Shown here: positions 23,701-33,935 of the stretch, one piece after another | Layout of the letters: each line of letters opens with the position of its first letter | How positions within the stretch are numbered: position 1 is the first letter of the stretch | DNA from: Liquidambar formosana | Lineage: Eukaryota; Streptophyta; Magnoliopsida; Saxifragales; Altingiaceae | Length of the DNA stretch: 64,000 nucleotides | Assembly: GCA_039720395.1 (NCBI GenBank) | Contig: CM077832.1 | Location: 13,830,966 to 13,894,965, forward strand | Direction: 5' to 3' | Translations under genes and position numbers: made by a program | Notes under the pieces: model-generated | What the model was told of the DNA's origin: nothing | Seen by the model: the letters and a program-made list of their open reading frames with translations, nothing else | Database searches by the model: none

Positions 23701-25142
23701 GAGTAAAAACTATAAAAATGAGGCATGTGTTTTCAAACATGTATAGATTTAAAACTTTTGTCATTTTTTTCATATTTAAGAAGGCCAAGACTTCGAATAA
23801 ATAGTTAATTGTCACTATAATAGGAAGAAACAATTCAATTATTTGAAAATTTTCAAGCAAATAACAGCGTAGGTTCTAAACTTCTACCTAAACCTTTGAA
23901 AAAATACTTAATTGTCACTATAATAGGAAGAAGAAATTCAATTATTTGAAAAATCTTCAAGCATTTAACAGCATAGGTTCTAACCAGAGCACCATGCATT
24001 CTTTTTCCTATTCATAATATTGATCTAGACTTTATCGTGTTGATAAATTTTCATATTCTCCATTTTTTTGGCAAAGTTTGATCCAGTAACACCTTGATAA
24101 ACCAGGAGAAAGACAAGTTATCTTTATTTGGAACTTGCTTTGTCACAATGCTTCCATAAAAAATCCAATGTGGACTGAGAAAAATAATTGTTTTCTGGAG
24201 AAAGACAAATGATCTCTGTTAAGTTGGGTTATTGTTTTCTGGGCCCCGATGAATAAAACAATCTTACTTAGAAACTTTAATTTATACTTCTCTACTTTTC
24301 CTCAACAACCAACAGAACATTGTGCTTTTAAATTTGATAATTTATTGGGACATTAGGAAAATGTCATGCATCAAAATTTTTCTCAATGTAATAATTTGAA
24401 TTGACAATGCCACACATACACTTAGGTAAATAAAACTCCTTTATGACAATTGAGGTTTATGTGATTGAGATCCAGGTCCTTTTAATTGAATTGAATTCAA
24501 CATCAAAAACCACCCAATTCCCATCAAACAAACATCAATTCCAAAATCCATGACCAATCTTCAATGAGATCCAAAAACAAAACAGGCGAAAATGGCATGA
24601 AAACTTACCCTCTGCCCATTGCCGAAAAGACCAAGGAAAATAAAAGAAAAAAAAATGTGAAATCTTCATGTATGTTGTAGTTTTATTTCAGAAAATCATA
24701 GAAGAAATTCAACTCTACTAGCCCCACTAGTTGAACTAATCTTTCATTTAAGCGGAACTTATTGTTATCTCGGCTCCCAAAGAACGAACAAATCATAATT
24801 CAAAATTCTAATTTCTTTCATTTTCCTACATTTTCTCAGCAACCAAACGGAGCTAAATGAATTTGAACCGTCAACAACAACTTCAAAATTTCAAAAATGA
24901 ATCCAGAAACATGAATATATGTACGAGAAGGGGAATTGAAAACCTCGGAGGGTATTGAAGCGGGAGATCTGATCGGGAGGGAATTGGGAAGGATCAGAGA
25001 AGAAGTCCTTTAGGCGAATGGCCTGAGCGTCACGACCGTCGTCGAGGAGCTCGTGAAGTAGCTCGAACGCCGTCAACAAGTAGTTCTCTTCCAAGAGAAA
25101 GTTCACCACGCAATTGCACAGTGACGATCTCTCCACATCCAT
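8290..25142 (-). CDS. RELCH: LisH, coiled-coil and HEAT-repeat protein (RELCH/KIAA1468 homolog), 20 exons
   Basis: Coding exons in gene order: 25142-24944, 22775-22623, 20913-20735, 19101-18994, 14164-13994, 13900-13328, 12908-12834, 12738-12610, 12522-12448, 12345-12136, 11911-11759, 11650-11436, 11312-11195, 11013-10881, 10806-10605, 10525-10420, 10335-10195, 10106-9969, 9816-9714, 8678-8290. They sum to 3570 nt, 1189 residues plus stop, with every phase consistent. Exon 1 encodes a LisH motif (about residues 6-40, NFLLEENYLLTAFELLHEL). Exons 2 and 5-6 encode coiled coil (to about residue 460). Exons 7-19 encode HEAT-type helices such as LPLMMCAIERHPDS and EAAAHNLALLLPLFPN. The start is the ATG at 25142; an upstream GTG in frame is not needed. 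Human RELCH binds Rab11 and moves cholesterol between endosomes and trans-Golgi; the plant role is not established. Exon 6 needs a GC donor, and exons 15 and 18 have weak donors. Confidence 0.92.
12909..13327 (-). other. Probable GC-AG intron 6 of RELCH
   Basis: Exon 6 must join exon 7 in phase 0 to keep the conserved M-G-L-x-T-I-Q-I-L reading. The only good site is ATG|GCGAGT, with GC at 13327-13326 and a perfect +3 to +6 RAGT consensus. The GT two bases further (GCGA|GTACAT) would shift the HEAT region out of frame, and the alternative upstream acceptor brings in TAG. The acceptor is TTTGTAG. The intron also carries the C/A/G homopolymer block at 13164-13227. Confidence 0.65.
13164..13227. 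repeat. C24-A16-GA-G22 homopolymer inverted repeat
   Basis: 24 C (13164-13187), 16 A (13188-13203), GA, then 22 G (13206-13227). The C and G runs are complementary and would form a long stem over an A loop; either strand alone could form G-quadruplex or i-motif. It lies inside RELCH intron 6. The exact length is likely to be unreliable in any assembly. Confidence 0.9.
14449..14504 (+). other. G-quadruplex-type G-tract cluster
   Basis: Runs of five G (14450-14454, 14456-14460, 14462-14466, 14486-14490, 14500-14504) with further G3-G4 runs between, separated by 1-5 bases. The cluster lies in RELCH intron 4 on the non-template-equivalent (+) strand, so the pre-mRNA carries the C-rich form. Confidence 0.7.
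14960..15410 (+). repeat. GGCCAA-rich degenerate repeat, copy B
   Basis: Words resembling CCAAGTGAAGTTGGCCAAAT and CGGCCAAAAG recur at about 25-35 bp spacing through 15000-15270, inside RELCH intron 4. The flank at about 15345-15390 (AAATAAGCCATTGGAGTGAC) matches copy A at 5375-5430 in inverted orientation. The class of element is unknown. Confidence 0.5.
15561..16325. mobile_element. Fold-back MITE (family F) interrupted by a nested hAT-like element
   Basis: The left arm (GTGAGCACGTGCTATATAAC, ATTTGGGGTTGTACCATGTG, CATTAG) and right arm (CTAATGCGCGGGGTACAACC, CACGTGCTAACCTGATC) are inverted copies of each other, about 75 bp each. Between them sits the insertion at 15641-16241. A second, uninterrupted copy is at 16475-16638. 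Confidence 0.65.
15641..16241. mobile_element. hAT-like MITE nested in the fold-back MITE
   Basis: A 601-bp element, CAATGTTTCTAAAGGCG at the left and CTTTTTAAAACAATG at the right, flanked by ATTACGGG (15633-15640) and GTTACGGG (16242-16249). The flanks are 7 of 8 identical, fitting an 8-bp TSD. Subterminal AGGCG/CGCCT words occur near both ends. It has no coding capacity. Confidence 0.65.
16475..16638. mobile_element. Fold-back MITE family F, second copy
   Basis: The left arm (AAGTGAGCACATGCTCACAT, ACCTTGTGCATTG) and right arm (CAATGCACAAGGTACAACC, AGTGCTCACCTGATCATC) are inverted. The centre CCCGTAACCC matches the site that is split in the first copy. It lies in RELCH intron 4. Confidence 0.65.
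17075..17143 (+). repeat. (TC)34 microsatellite
   Basis: An uninterrupted TC run of about 68 bp in RELCH intron 4; on the gene strand it is (GA)n. Confidence 0.95.
18262..18872. mobile_element. GATATATC-rich non-autonomous element
   Basis: The ends carry AATTAAATATCGATATCG (left) and ATATCGTGGATATTTAAG (right), which are imperfect inverses. Near the right end a 20-bp unit, ATATATCGTGGATATATCAA, and its variants are tandemly repeated (18814-18868). The interior is AT-rich with no coding sequence. Class and TSD are not clear. It lies in RELCH intron 4. Confidence 0.4.
19430..20380 (-). mobile_element. Decayed RTE-type LINE reverse transcriptase fragment
   Basis: Read on the minus strand in shifting frames, the DNA gives FRLSRAKTEYMD, RLPKSN..F.YLGS, QLKNNMFKK and WKEDHVGWFGCVQQRHVNAQ in that order. 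This is the order of the 3' half of the plant RTE-like reverse transcriptase (FADD region, SKTEYM, FRYLGS, IKKQ, RLRWFGHVQRR). The catalytic FADD region is degraded to CLLMIVL and many stops are present. The fragment lies in RELCH intron 3 in the same orientation as the gene. Confidence 0.75.
21132..22433. mobile_element. hAT-like element with AGGGGTGCAACTT ends
   Basis: Perfect 13-bp inverted ends, AGGGGTGCAACTT at 21132-21144 and its complement at 22421-22433. Subterminal GGTTCGGTT/AACCGAACC words occur on both sides (about 21150-21290 and 22265-22410). No convincing 8-bp TSD is visible, so the class is tentative. A LINE fragment is nested inside. It lies in RELCH intron 2. Confidence 0.6.
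21660..22250 (+). mobile_element. LINE 3'-end fragment nested in the hAT-like element
   Basis: Translation with frameshifts gives MVCAWQKGGKSVDHLFLHCE, the CxxC...HxxxxC zinc-binding pattern found at the end of plant L1 reverse transcriptases (zf-RVT). It is followed by LERSARIFKDKNEEMEALW, matching the WxERNxRxFxDK block that follows it. Several stops make it a pseudogene. Confidence 0.6.
23239..23314 (+). repeat. 38-bp tandem duplication in RELCH intron 1
   Basis: CATAAATGATGGAAAG followed by TTTCTTGGGTGC occurs twice, starting at 23239 and 23277, with five or six differences between the copies. Confidence 0.75.
23805..23990 (+). repeat. 103-bp tandem duplication in RELCH intron 1
   Basis: TTAATTGTCACTATAATAGG starts at 23805 and again at 23908. 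Both copies continue into CAATTATTTGAAAA, TTCAAGCA and GTAGGTTCTAA-like text, slightly diverged. Confidence 0.75.
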
Positions 25143-25237
25143 ATCGCCACCAGATCTCCCCAATCTCTTCAACACATTGAAGAAGCTCTGTTAGATTAGA
25201 TCTCTCTATAACTCTCTCTCTCCCTATCAATATTTGT

Positions 25238-25246
25238 TATATATAT
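25238..25246 (-). promoter_or_regulatory. TATA-like element of RELCH
   Basis: TATATATAA on the minus strand, about 100 bp upstream of the chosen ATG, followed by a GAGAGA-rich leader. This is consistent with the start at 25142. Confidence 0.4.
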
Positions 25247-25249
25247 GTT

Positions 25250-28170
25250 TGTACGATGGAGAAAGGAGACGAGGCTGGAGTTTTGGAGTCGTTGGGAGGG
25301 GAAGGAAGGTAGACAGTGTGCTTGGGTGCTGCGCAGCATTATCGACGTTCATCGTCCGTCGTCTCTGTTGGCGTATGATGTTGAGAAACCGAAGTCGTAA
25401 AGGATTTGGATGGGGGGCTTTCGGGTTTTGAGGTGATGTGGGGCGTTGGATTTGTTGACTTGGGATTTGGTAGTATAGAAATGGAGGGCTTGGATTTATC
25501 AGATTTGGAGTGGAGATGTGGATACGCAGGTGTTGAGTTCTCAGCTCAGCATGTGGCCTTGCCGATCCCATGCATAAAAGTTTGGTCCACCGTCAGGAAG
25601 GTTAATGGTCAACCCTCGAGTTTATTCAAATGTCTGTGAAATTAAATGAAATTTACTTCCGCCCGCAAGTAGTTTACGCATGTGTCCTTTAGTAAGCGAC
25701 ATGGTGATTTTTTTTTACAACTGCAGTCCAGAGGCAGCCAAGAGGATTCGGATTTGGTGAAATAGGCTATTTTTACTGTATGATGTAATAAACGTAAGAT
25801 TAATAATATGTGGGTAAAGAAGAGAATTGGAAGACTGTTAAGTATTAGATATCAAATGCATTTTTTGAATTTCAACTCTCCATTTTTTCTCTTTGCTACT
25901 TGTCATCGATCTTACGTTTGCTGCACCATACAGTAACTTCACCAAATCCAAATCTCAACCAACGATAGATACTAGACTCGGGAGTTTTGTTTAATAATCA
26001 ACCAAATTCAAGTTGGGTTCTTAATAAGCTTGTTCACAGAGATATTAATATGTCTATCATCACTATCACCTATCATTACCACCGGTTACCACCCATTATT
26101 TTGTATTTTCCATTTTGAAAGAAAAGGGGTCATTGTTGGAGAATTATATTTGTTTTACATTCCATTTTTGCCAAACATAAGTAATGAAACAGGTAAGTCA
26201 TTTGCACTCTACTCTACAGTGTATCCAAATGTTTAATTAGAAATTTCATATTTTCCATTTCAACAAATCCAAGAAATGAAATGAGAGATTTCATCTTCAC
26301 TTTTCGATCAGGGTTAAACAAATGGAGCCTTTTTTTTTTTGGATCCAGATCAAACAAATGGAGCTTCAGGGGTCACCTCGCGTTCTCCCCTGTTTCTATG
26401 AAATTATTTGACCCAATAAGTTTTTTACTTTCAAACCAATAGACCTAGCTTATAAGCTAGGCATCACAAGCATCTTTCTATCTATGTACGCTACAATTTC
26501 GAGTTTAATAAGGTGGCATACCTCTTTACTCTTCCCGCCTAAATATTCCGTTTACGTTTATTATGTTCTCTTTTTAACTTTGGGCCTACTACTAAGTTTA
26601 TGTAACAATATATCATTGGCAAAAACTATAAAATCATAAATTAGATTTCAAAATTTAAAAATCAAATCACAAAGGTTGACCTCTCCATACAGAGACTCCC
26701 CTCAAACTCTTTCCATATCTCTCGCTCCCCTCAATATGATGTACTCGTCTCTTTCCAACAGCTGATCTGCTTGCGGTCAACCCTATCTCCCTCTTCCTCC
26801 TCTCCATTATCATCTCTCTCACAGGCAACGAAGAAGCATTGGACTCGGCAACGGTTCAATCACAATCGCCTCAGGTTAGTTGTCCTCTCTCTCTTCTTTC
26901 TTCCACACTCACACAATTGAGGTATTTTCACGTCTACTATAATCACATCTTTAATGGTTTTAATCTAGCCAATTCATAAAAAATTCTCTCATAATCCTCT
27001 TTCGCCTAGGGTTTAGGGTTTGGGTTTCTCTCCTCATTGTGTCTAATCTTAGGTTTAATTTTGTTATTCTCTATTTGATTTTGTTTTATTTTTATTCTTT
27101 GTTGGGGCTTTTTTTTTCTTTTTTTTTTTTTTTTTTGGGCTTTGTTTGTTTCAACACCACCAGTTTGATCTTCACTTTTTTGAACAAGGTGCTTAAATTC
27201 TGGAGAAGAACACTCCCTTTCTCTCTACGCGTATTTATTCTACAATTTCATCTTCTTTTTTCCCTTTTTTATTTCTTTTTTTTTTTTGTTATTTATTTAT
27301 GTTTGCTTAAACACCACCTATTTGATTCATTTACTAGTTGCATGTTAAGTGGGAAAGAACTTTGTAAGTTTACAATCTTTCTTGAAAAAGAATTTACTCA
27401 AGAAGGAGGCAACAATAGGAAAATAAATAGCACAAGGTGTGCATAATGGAACTCTTTTCATTTATGGTTTAATTGGAACTCCTTCCAAGGTTTTATAAAA
27501 TTGTTATGAACAGTTTTCATGGTAGCCATGAAAAACCGTCATCTTGTTTTGCCTGCCGAAATTTGAGTTCTTCTCAAACTCTATAAATCTTGTTGTTGCC
27601 TGGATGAATAGAAAACTCCGACCTATGGGCAAGACTAAGAATCTCTTCCTTAATCTTCTCATTACATGGAACTACAAGTCTAATTGGTTACATAACTTTT
27701 ATTTTATTTTATTTTATTTTTTAAAAGATTAAGATTATTGAATATTTGGATGGTGTATTTCGTGGCTTTGACTTCTTGAGTATGAGATGAGACAACCTAA
27801 CATTATCAATTTTAAGAGCCTAAGAAAAGCCGAGATGGCGGTGACTGATAGCTTTTTGAGAATCCATGTAAGAAAGTCCGAATAATGTATTCTTAACAAA
27901 ATTACAGGTGGTGCTATCAATGCGATGAGAAAGCTGCCTATCACTTTGTGGGTATTTATGGAAGGAGTCCTGGCCATCTGTGTTACTTATTTTGTTTGAG
28001 ATGGTTCCTCTTGATGACTGATTTTTATTTTGTTTATTTTAATTATTTTTTATTTTTGGGTGCATGTTTGGTCTCCTTAAGCATTATTATTATTCACCCT
28101 GATGCAAGTGCAAGTAGATGTGGTCAATGCATGTTCTAAAGGAGAATATATGTGATCTATATGGAGATTC
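25250..28170. other. Upstream flank of RELCH and intergenic DNA
   Basis: No gene I can name. A pyrimidine-rich stretch at 26690-26876 ending CGCCTCAG|GTTAGTTG looks like a 5'UTR exon and donor on the + strand. A possible acceptor, TTACAG|GTGG, lies at about 27908. The downstream open frame closes after 24 codons (MRKLPITLWVFMEGVLAICV then four more). This may be a non-coding transcript or a truncated gene; the evidence is weak. Poly(T) runs occur at 27111-27136 and 27277-27288. Confidence 0.3.
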
Positions 28171-28177
28171 TCACTTA

Positions 28178-28311
28178 TGCTATGTTTGGATAAAGAATTT
28201 TTAGGTGGAATTTGTACAATTTTTATTAGAATGAGATGAATAAAATTCCTGTAAAAATTTTGCAAATTCCAACTCAAAAACCACGAAGAAATTTCTTATC
28301 CAAACATAGCG
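28178..28311. mobile_element. Tourist-like MITE, 134 bp, TTA TSD
   Basis: GCTATGTTTGGATAA at the left (28179-28193) is the perfect inverse of TTATCCAAACATAGC at the right (28296-28310). The flanks are TTA at 28175-28177 and 28312-28314. The whole unit folds into a near-continuous hairpin with GTGGAATTTG and CAAATTCCAACT. TTA flanks and size fit PIF/Harbinger-derived MITEs. Confidence 0.75.
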
Positions 28312-29038
28312 TTAATCTTTTTTCTTGCTTGCTTCCTGTTTTGGTGAGGTTACTGGATAACAAGATAAAAAGGGGTAACTGTTTCATGAATACACGAGGG
28401 GTAAACAAACTCAACAATATTAGGGGTTTGGAGAGTGTGGAATCTCTTATGTGGCATATTCGTGGCATGGATTGTATGCAATACTGACCATTTGGGCCAT
28501 GACCTTACAATTAGAGTTGGAAAAATCTCACTTGACTTTGAATATGATCTTTGAGGTCTTACTATGCTAATCTCTTAGTCCTAGCAAACTAACCCCATGC
28601 ATGAGTATATCCCAAAAAAAAAAAAACACTTTCAACCAAGGCACAAATCATAATTTATTGTATTTATTTTATTTGATTCTTCTTTGAGTTCAGTCATGGG
28701 CTGTAATATGCTTGGAAAATGAGAACTAAAGATTAATTTTGTGCTCCGTATTGAAGTGAATTAAATTGTCAGTTTAATTTCTACAAATGTCGGTTAATCC
28801 TTTGATGAAAACCCAAGATGCAATATTCTTTCTTTTGTTTTCTTTTTTGTTTTCTTCAATTGTGCTATCTCTTTTACTAAATTGAGTGGATGAATTTTCA
28901 AGATTGTTTTTCATGGGTGTCTTTGGGTGACATTTAGGAATTTAAATCAATAAATAATCTTAAAGTCGCTCTCATTTGCTATTGCCGCGCACAGATCATC
29001 ACAAGGATATTTATATTCAATAGTTTTTGAAAATTTTA

Positions 29039-29041
<3 letters not shown>

Positions 29042-29084
<43 letters not shown>
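29042..29084 (+). repeat. (TA)n microsatellite
   Basis: An uninterrupted TA run of 43 bp in intergenic DNA. Confidence 0.95.
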
Positions 29085-29086
<2 letters not shown>

Positions 29087-29348
29087 ATAGTGTATTAATT
29101 GTGGAATATGTAAATAGATCATGAAAGACCAAATTTATCTTTGATTTTCACAACACCGCCCCTGTTTTTAATGCCCTCGCCTCGCCACGCCACTAGCATC
29201 AGCACAATGACGACACGCTAAAGTGGAGACCACAAAGAACTAACCACCAAAGTTTTAAATTATGGTTTGATCTCACAAAATGTTGTAAAGCAGTGGTTTT
29301 GATGTTCAAAATTAATTAAACAGTTTTTTAATTACAATGGTCGAAAGA

Positions 29349-29530
29349 AATCTAAGATTGGCGTGCCAAGTAGTCCAAGTGATACACTTTCTTTCTATTT
29401 TTTCTTTTCTTTTTTTTTTTTTTTCTTTTGAAGGAAGAGGTTGGGAGTTCGAATCTTAGCCAAGTAGTCCGCAAAGAAATAGGGTTAATAAATTTATCTT
29501 TTAAGATAGGGTGTGGGGTTATATAATGCC
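29349..29530 (+). mobile_element. Possible tRNA-derived SINE fragment
   Basis: GGGAGTTCGAATCTTAG at about 29447-29463 resembles a pol III B box (GGTTCGANNCC). About 75 bp upstream, TGCCAAGTAGTCCAAGTG could be a decayed A box. A T-rich tract lies between them. The sequence cannot fold as a full tRNA. No target duplication was found. Confidence 0.25.
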
Positions 29531-29599
29531 TTGATTGCATCAAAATAAATAAGAGGAGAACAAATAAAAAAATTAAGGGAATATTTGGTTCCATTGACA

Positions 29600-32500
29600 A
29601 AAGGCTCATGTTCAAATTACAACAATAAATTTTGAAAATGTAACATTTTTTGCATTGTTTTCCTTGAACAAAAAATAAAAAATAAAAAGTAAAAATGGAA
29701 AATACCATTTCAATGTTTATTTGAAACCTGAATGGTTTTTTTTCCCCAGCAAAAAAAAAAAAAAAAGAAAAAAAAAATCCATAATGTTTTTGGTAAATTT
29801 TTTAAAAATATGTTACCAAACATTAGAGCTTCTCATCTCGCATTCCCAGAATTTATGCATTTTCCATTCATATAAACTAAAATAATGCAGCCGTCGGCCT
29901 CTTCAACGAGGGTTATAGTGGACCGGAAGGTCTGCTCTATACTCTGCCTTTTACCCTATGAAAATGTCAAAATGGCAAATAATTTTCAGAGCATAAAACC
30001 AAAAGGCCTTAATCTTTTGTCCACTGAACTCTAGTAAATATCTATCATTTGAGATGTAGGCAAGGTATCACACCCTTGTACGAATTGGCAATACCTATAC
30101 ATATGGAGAGTCTTTTTATTATCAAGTACAATTTCGCATCAAGTACATTCTAAAATTTTTACATCTAATTTGTATTTTGTGAAATCAACCTTTATATTAA
30201 ATTTGATTCATATATAGGTCATGCATACTGAAAACCAAATCAATCTGAGATTAAGAGTTGTTTTATTCATTAATGTCTATAAATAAGCGATTGTTATTGG
30301 TTTAAAATATAAGTTTCGGATTGAATAGCAATCAATCGTAGATCAACTTGATTTTTGGCATAATTAAAATTATCTAATCCAACGATTGATTTCATAAAAT
30401 ACAAATTATAAATAAAAGTTTCATAGTACATTTGATAAAAATTACATGCGTTGACTGTACTTGATATTAAATCGTTATTGAGCAACGTAAAGGTCGTAAC
30501 ACCCAAATAAAAATCTAAACATAAATGTCGAATTGGAGGCTGACTACTCAAGAGTAGGAGGATTTGAAATGGCTTCTCTTGACACGAAGTGTCGTGATCC
30601 ACTCAACCAATTCATTTGGACACACAAATAACTTGGCTGAAAGATTAATTTTTAACTTTGTCCATTCCCAGGGCATGTTTGGCGTTTGAGTGGACAACAA
30701 AAATGACACCTAGCAATGGCCCGACAATCAGTCCATGTATGCTATTGGGTAAAGCGATGGAACATTGCTAATTGCTTCACATAAATGGCCGGCAACCGTT
30801 CATCAACGTCAGACTTTTAAAGCAAATGGACCATTCATCTCAATTTCCAGATGGACATGGTATTTTCAGGCTCTGTTTTTCCCTTTTTTTTTTTTCTTTT
30901 TTCCTTTTCTTTTTTTGTCTCTTGCGCTCCTGCGGTTTAGCTTGTAAAGACGTGGACGGTCATCTACCTTTGATGTACGACAGGCCGAACGGTATCGTTA
31001 GCTGGAAGCCTCAGAATGCTGACAGTGCCATCATTTTTCACGTAGCTGATAATTGTCTGTCTTTGCTTTGGCTTTTACTGCCCGATGTTTTGCCCATATT
31101 TGGACAGAGAGGTCTCATGATTGCATTGTTTATATATTATTACCAGTCCAGATGGCGACAGGCTTGCGCTGGGTTAAGCCCTAGAGAAAGAGCTGTAATG
31201 AGAAAGTCCTTGTCCATGTATTGTAGGGCTTTCTCTTCTTTGAAGACATATTGGCCGTTCTTTTTGGACACGCTCTCTACTATTGGATAGAGGGTTCTAT
31301 ATGGATTTCACATACAAAATATTATCAAATAAAATTATCTATATTATGCTCCTCATAATTAAATCCACGGAGGGCTGAGGCCTGGAGGTCTGTTTGCTAC
31401 TCCCCACCCCCACACCCACACCCACACCCACAAAGTCAAACTCACCATTCCGAACCAGACAAGCTATAGGATTAGTTTCATAGAAGTCCTTTAGACTTTC
31501 AAAGTGAACAGATAACTCCCAAACGAATAGAAGGTATGGAGTGAGTCTTCTATATATAGATGACCATGTCGGTCATATAGTATCAATAGTCATTGTGAGT
31601 AAAATAAAGGGGGATTGTGAACTTTAAAAATATTCTAATAAATTTATTTTGTTTCACTCTCATACACTTGTGATAGCTCATCAGTCGTATTATAGTTACA
31701 TATATATAAGTTTTTTTTTCAATAGTTTGCATATAACAAAAAGGTTTAATAATCCATTTTATCCTTGCTAATGTATGAACAAAATAATATTACTTCTAGA
31801 CTACAAAATCTTCTTATAATTACAAAATATAAAATTCCTTAAACACCCTTTGTCCTGCCCAAAAACTTAAATTCTAATACATAAAAAATGGCATTTTGAT
31901 CAAAATAAATTAAAAGAATTATTTAACCATTAAATTAGTTTAATGACATCAACTAATGGTCACATGACTTATTTCTGTTAAATTTAATTTCTAAGGATAA
32001 ATAGATAGAACGTACCGAGGTTCTTGTTTGTGAAATTATCCTATGGGGGGTTTTATGTGAATTACTTGTTATATTATGTGTCGTGGGAGTGACCAATGAT
32101 TTGGTTCAAACTGAGAAGTCGAGAACCACTTCTGTTTTCTTTCTCATTTTTTTTTTCATTTTTAAAAATAAAAATTTTCAGTTCCATTTTGGTTTGTAGG
32201 TTAGGAAAAAGAATCAAAATACATAATATATTAATAGTTTTTATTTCATTCCATAAATACTATAAAGTATGAAACGAAGCCACTACGTGAGGTCAACGTT
32301 TTACCTTTGTTCTTGAAAATATAAATAGATAAATTTGAATGAGGTTTAGACTTTGATGTATGGAATCCTTTTTATCTGAGAAAAGAAAAACTTTTAATTT
32401 TATGGGTTGAATAAATGAGGACAGTCTGATTGATAGAAATTAGACAAAAATAGCCAGTTTTGATGGACGGGTACAACTCGTTTAATGTTTTAGCATTATA

Positions 32501-32637
32501 AATTAATTTTCTCAAAACTGATGCTTTTAGTTTTAGTATACAAGTGATGGTTTGGGTGTGTTTCCAAGATTTCTTTAGTTGTTTATACTTGACATGACAA
32601 AAACGAAACCAATCGAATCAAATCCATATATATATAT
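29600..32637. other. Intergenic stretch, no gene seen
   Basis: AT-rich DNA with a C/A-rich microsatellite (CACACC units, 31402-31432) and poly(T) runs at 30880-30916. The longest open frame (30772-31290, 172 codons) crosses a poly(T) tract and has no domain-like pattern; I do not treat it as a gene. Confidence 0.45.
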
Positions 32638-32638
32638 A

Positions 32639-32911
32639 TCTATGCTATACTATATTTAGGAGTTATGCTGATATGGCAGTTTAAATATCTCTCCCTTCAA
32701 AACTCTCTTCTTACCTTACTTATGGGTCCACAAATGTTTCTCCCTCTCTTTTTATAATAATTTGTTTTCATGTCTTTTCATTTTAAAATTTGAAACCCAC
32801 TCTTAAAAGGTCATTGGTTGTCACTAAGCATATGAATCACATTTTTTTTTCTTTTGGCTAATAAAATAACTAGAGTTTGCAATTCCCGCGCATCACGCGG
32901 GTCTTTGCTAG
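32639..32911 (+). mobile_element. Non-autonomous Helitron, 273 bp
   Basis: The element starts TCTATGCTATACTATATT directly after an A (32638) and ends CTAG directly before a T (32912), the A^T insertion rule of Helitrons. The 3' end has a GC-rich hairpin, CCCGCG-CATCA-CGCGGG (32885-32901), ten bases before the terminus. There is no TSD or TIR, as expected. It has no Rep/helicase coding. Confidence 0.8.
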
Positions 32912-33935
32912 TGTTTTTTATTTATTAATTTTTGTGATTTTAGCGATGCCACCCCTGGATTTTTGTATTTTTGCTCTTATATCTCTCTATTTTTACCTTT
33001 TGCATTTACATTATTAAATTCTTTGCGTTATTTATTCCTCGTAAAAATAATACGTTGAGCTAATTAATTGCACAAATATTATATCATATCCATAAAATTT
33101 TAAGAAAATGAAACAAAAATGGATTGTATTTTGGGAGAACGATATGCTTGAGAGGTTATTGCATTATTAATGAAATAAACGAGATTAATACGAACATGCT
33201 ATGTCTTAATCTTTCTATTTATCAATTATAATTTATGAGCCTCTAAAACAACATGCCACTCTAGTAAAATTATGATTTGATTTAATGGTGGGTGAATTAT
33301 CAGTTGATCTATTAATAACCCAAATTTGATAACCTATTAACCTGTGACTGGATTGTCTTGAAGACGGATGCGTTAAAAAGAATGGCATTTAGAAGTCTTG
33401 CTAGAACAAATCTAATATGAATATTGCTTAATCCAATCTAATAATACATCGATTCAAAAGATTAAATAATACAGAGTATTATTTATCTAGCAATTAGTCT
33501 ACTAAGGTATATTTGCTCTCCAAAATTCATAACCCTTTTTCTTTTTAACTTTACATTTTTTTCAAGATTATTGAATTATTGAATGGACATTTGAAAACTA
33601 TGCAATGTTGAATATGGATTTGTTTATTATTAATCCGTTGAATCATTGGATATAATCATTTTAGAGTTATTCTTCAATGAATTGAATTAAGATAAACTTG
33701 AATCTAGTATATATATATATATAGGTTTTCCTATAAGGCTATAACATGATTTGGTAATAACCAAATTCAACCGGTTTGACTAATTTGGTTCGAATTTTAT
33801 CCCCAAATGGAACCATGCTCATCCCACCATCTTACAACAGCAAAGGTGAATCGCAGCAAACAAAAAAAAAATAAAAAAATAAAAAAATAAAAAAATACAA
33901 CAGCAAAGGTGAAAGATTTTTAGGAATTTTTTTTT

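Noticed and set aside
24891..25230. Longer N-terminal extensions of RELCH exon 1
   Set aside because: The upstream in-frame initiator is GTG, and the other frame (to 25230) lacks the LisH motif; the ATG at 25142 matches the family start.
27039..27446. 135-codon + frame
   Set aside because: Mostly Phe/Leu from poly(T) tracts; no domain and no homologous pattern.
29349..29530. tRNA gene
   Set aside because: A B-box-like word is present but no cloverleaf or acceptor stem can be formed; at most a SINE remnant.
30772..31290. 172-codon + frame
   Set aside because: Crosses a poly(T) tract, has no signal peptide or domain and no splice or promoter context. Possible but not supportable.
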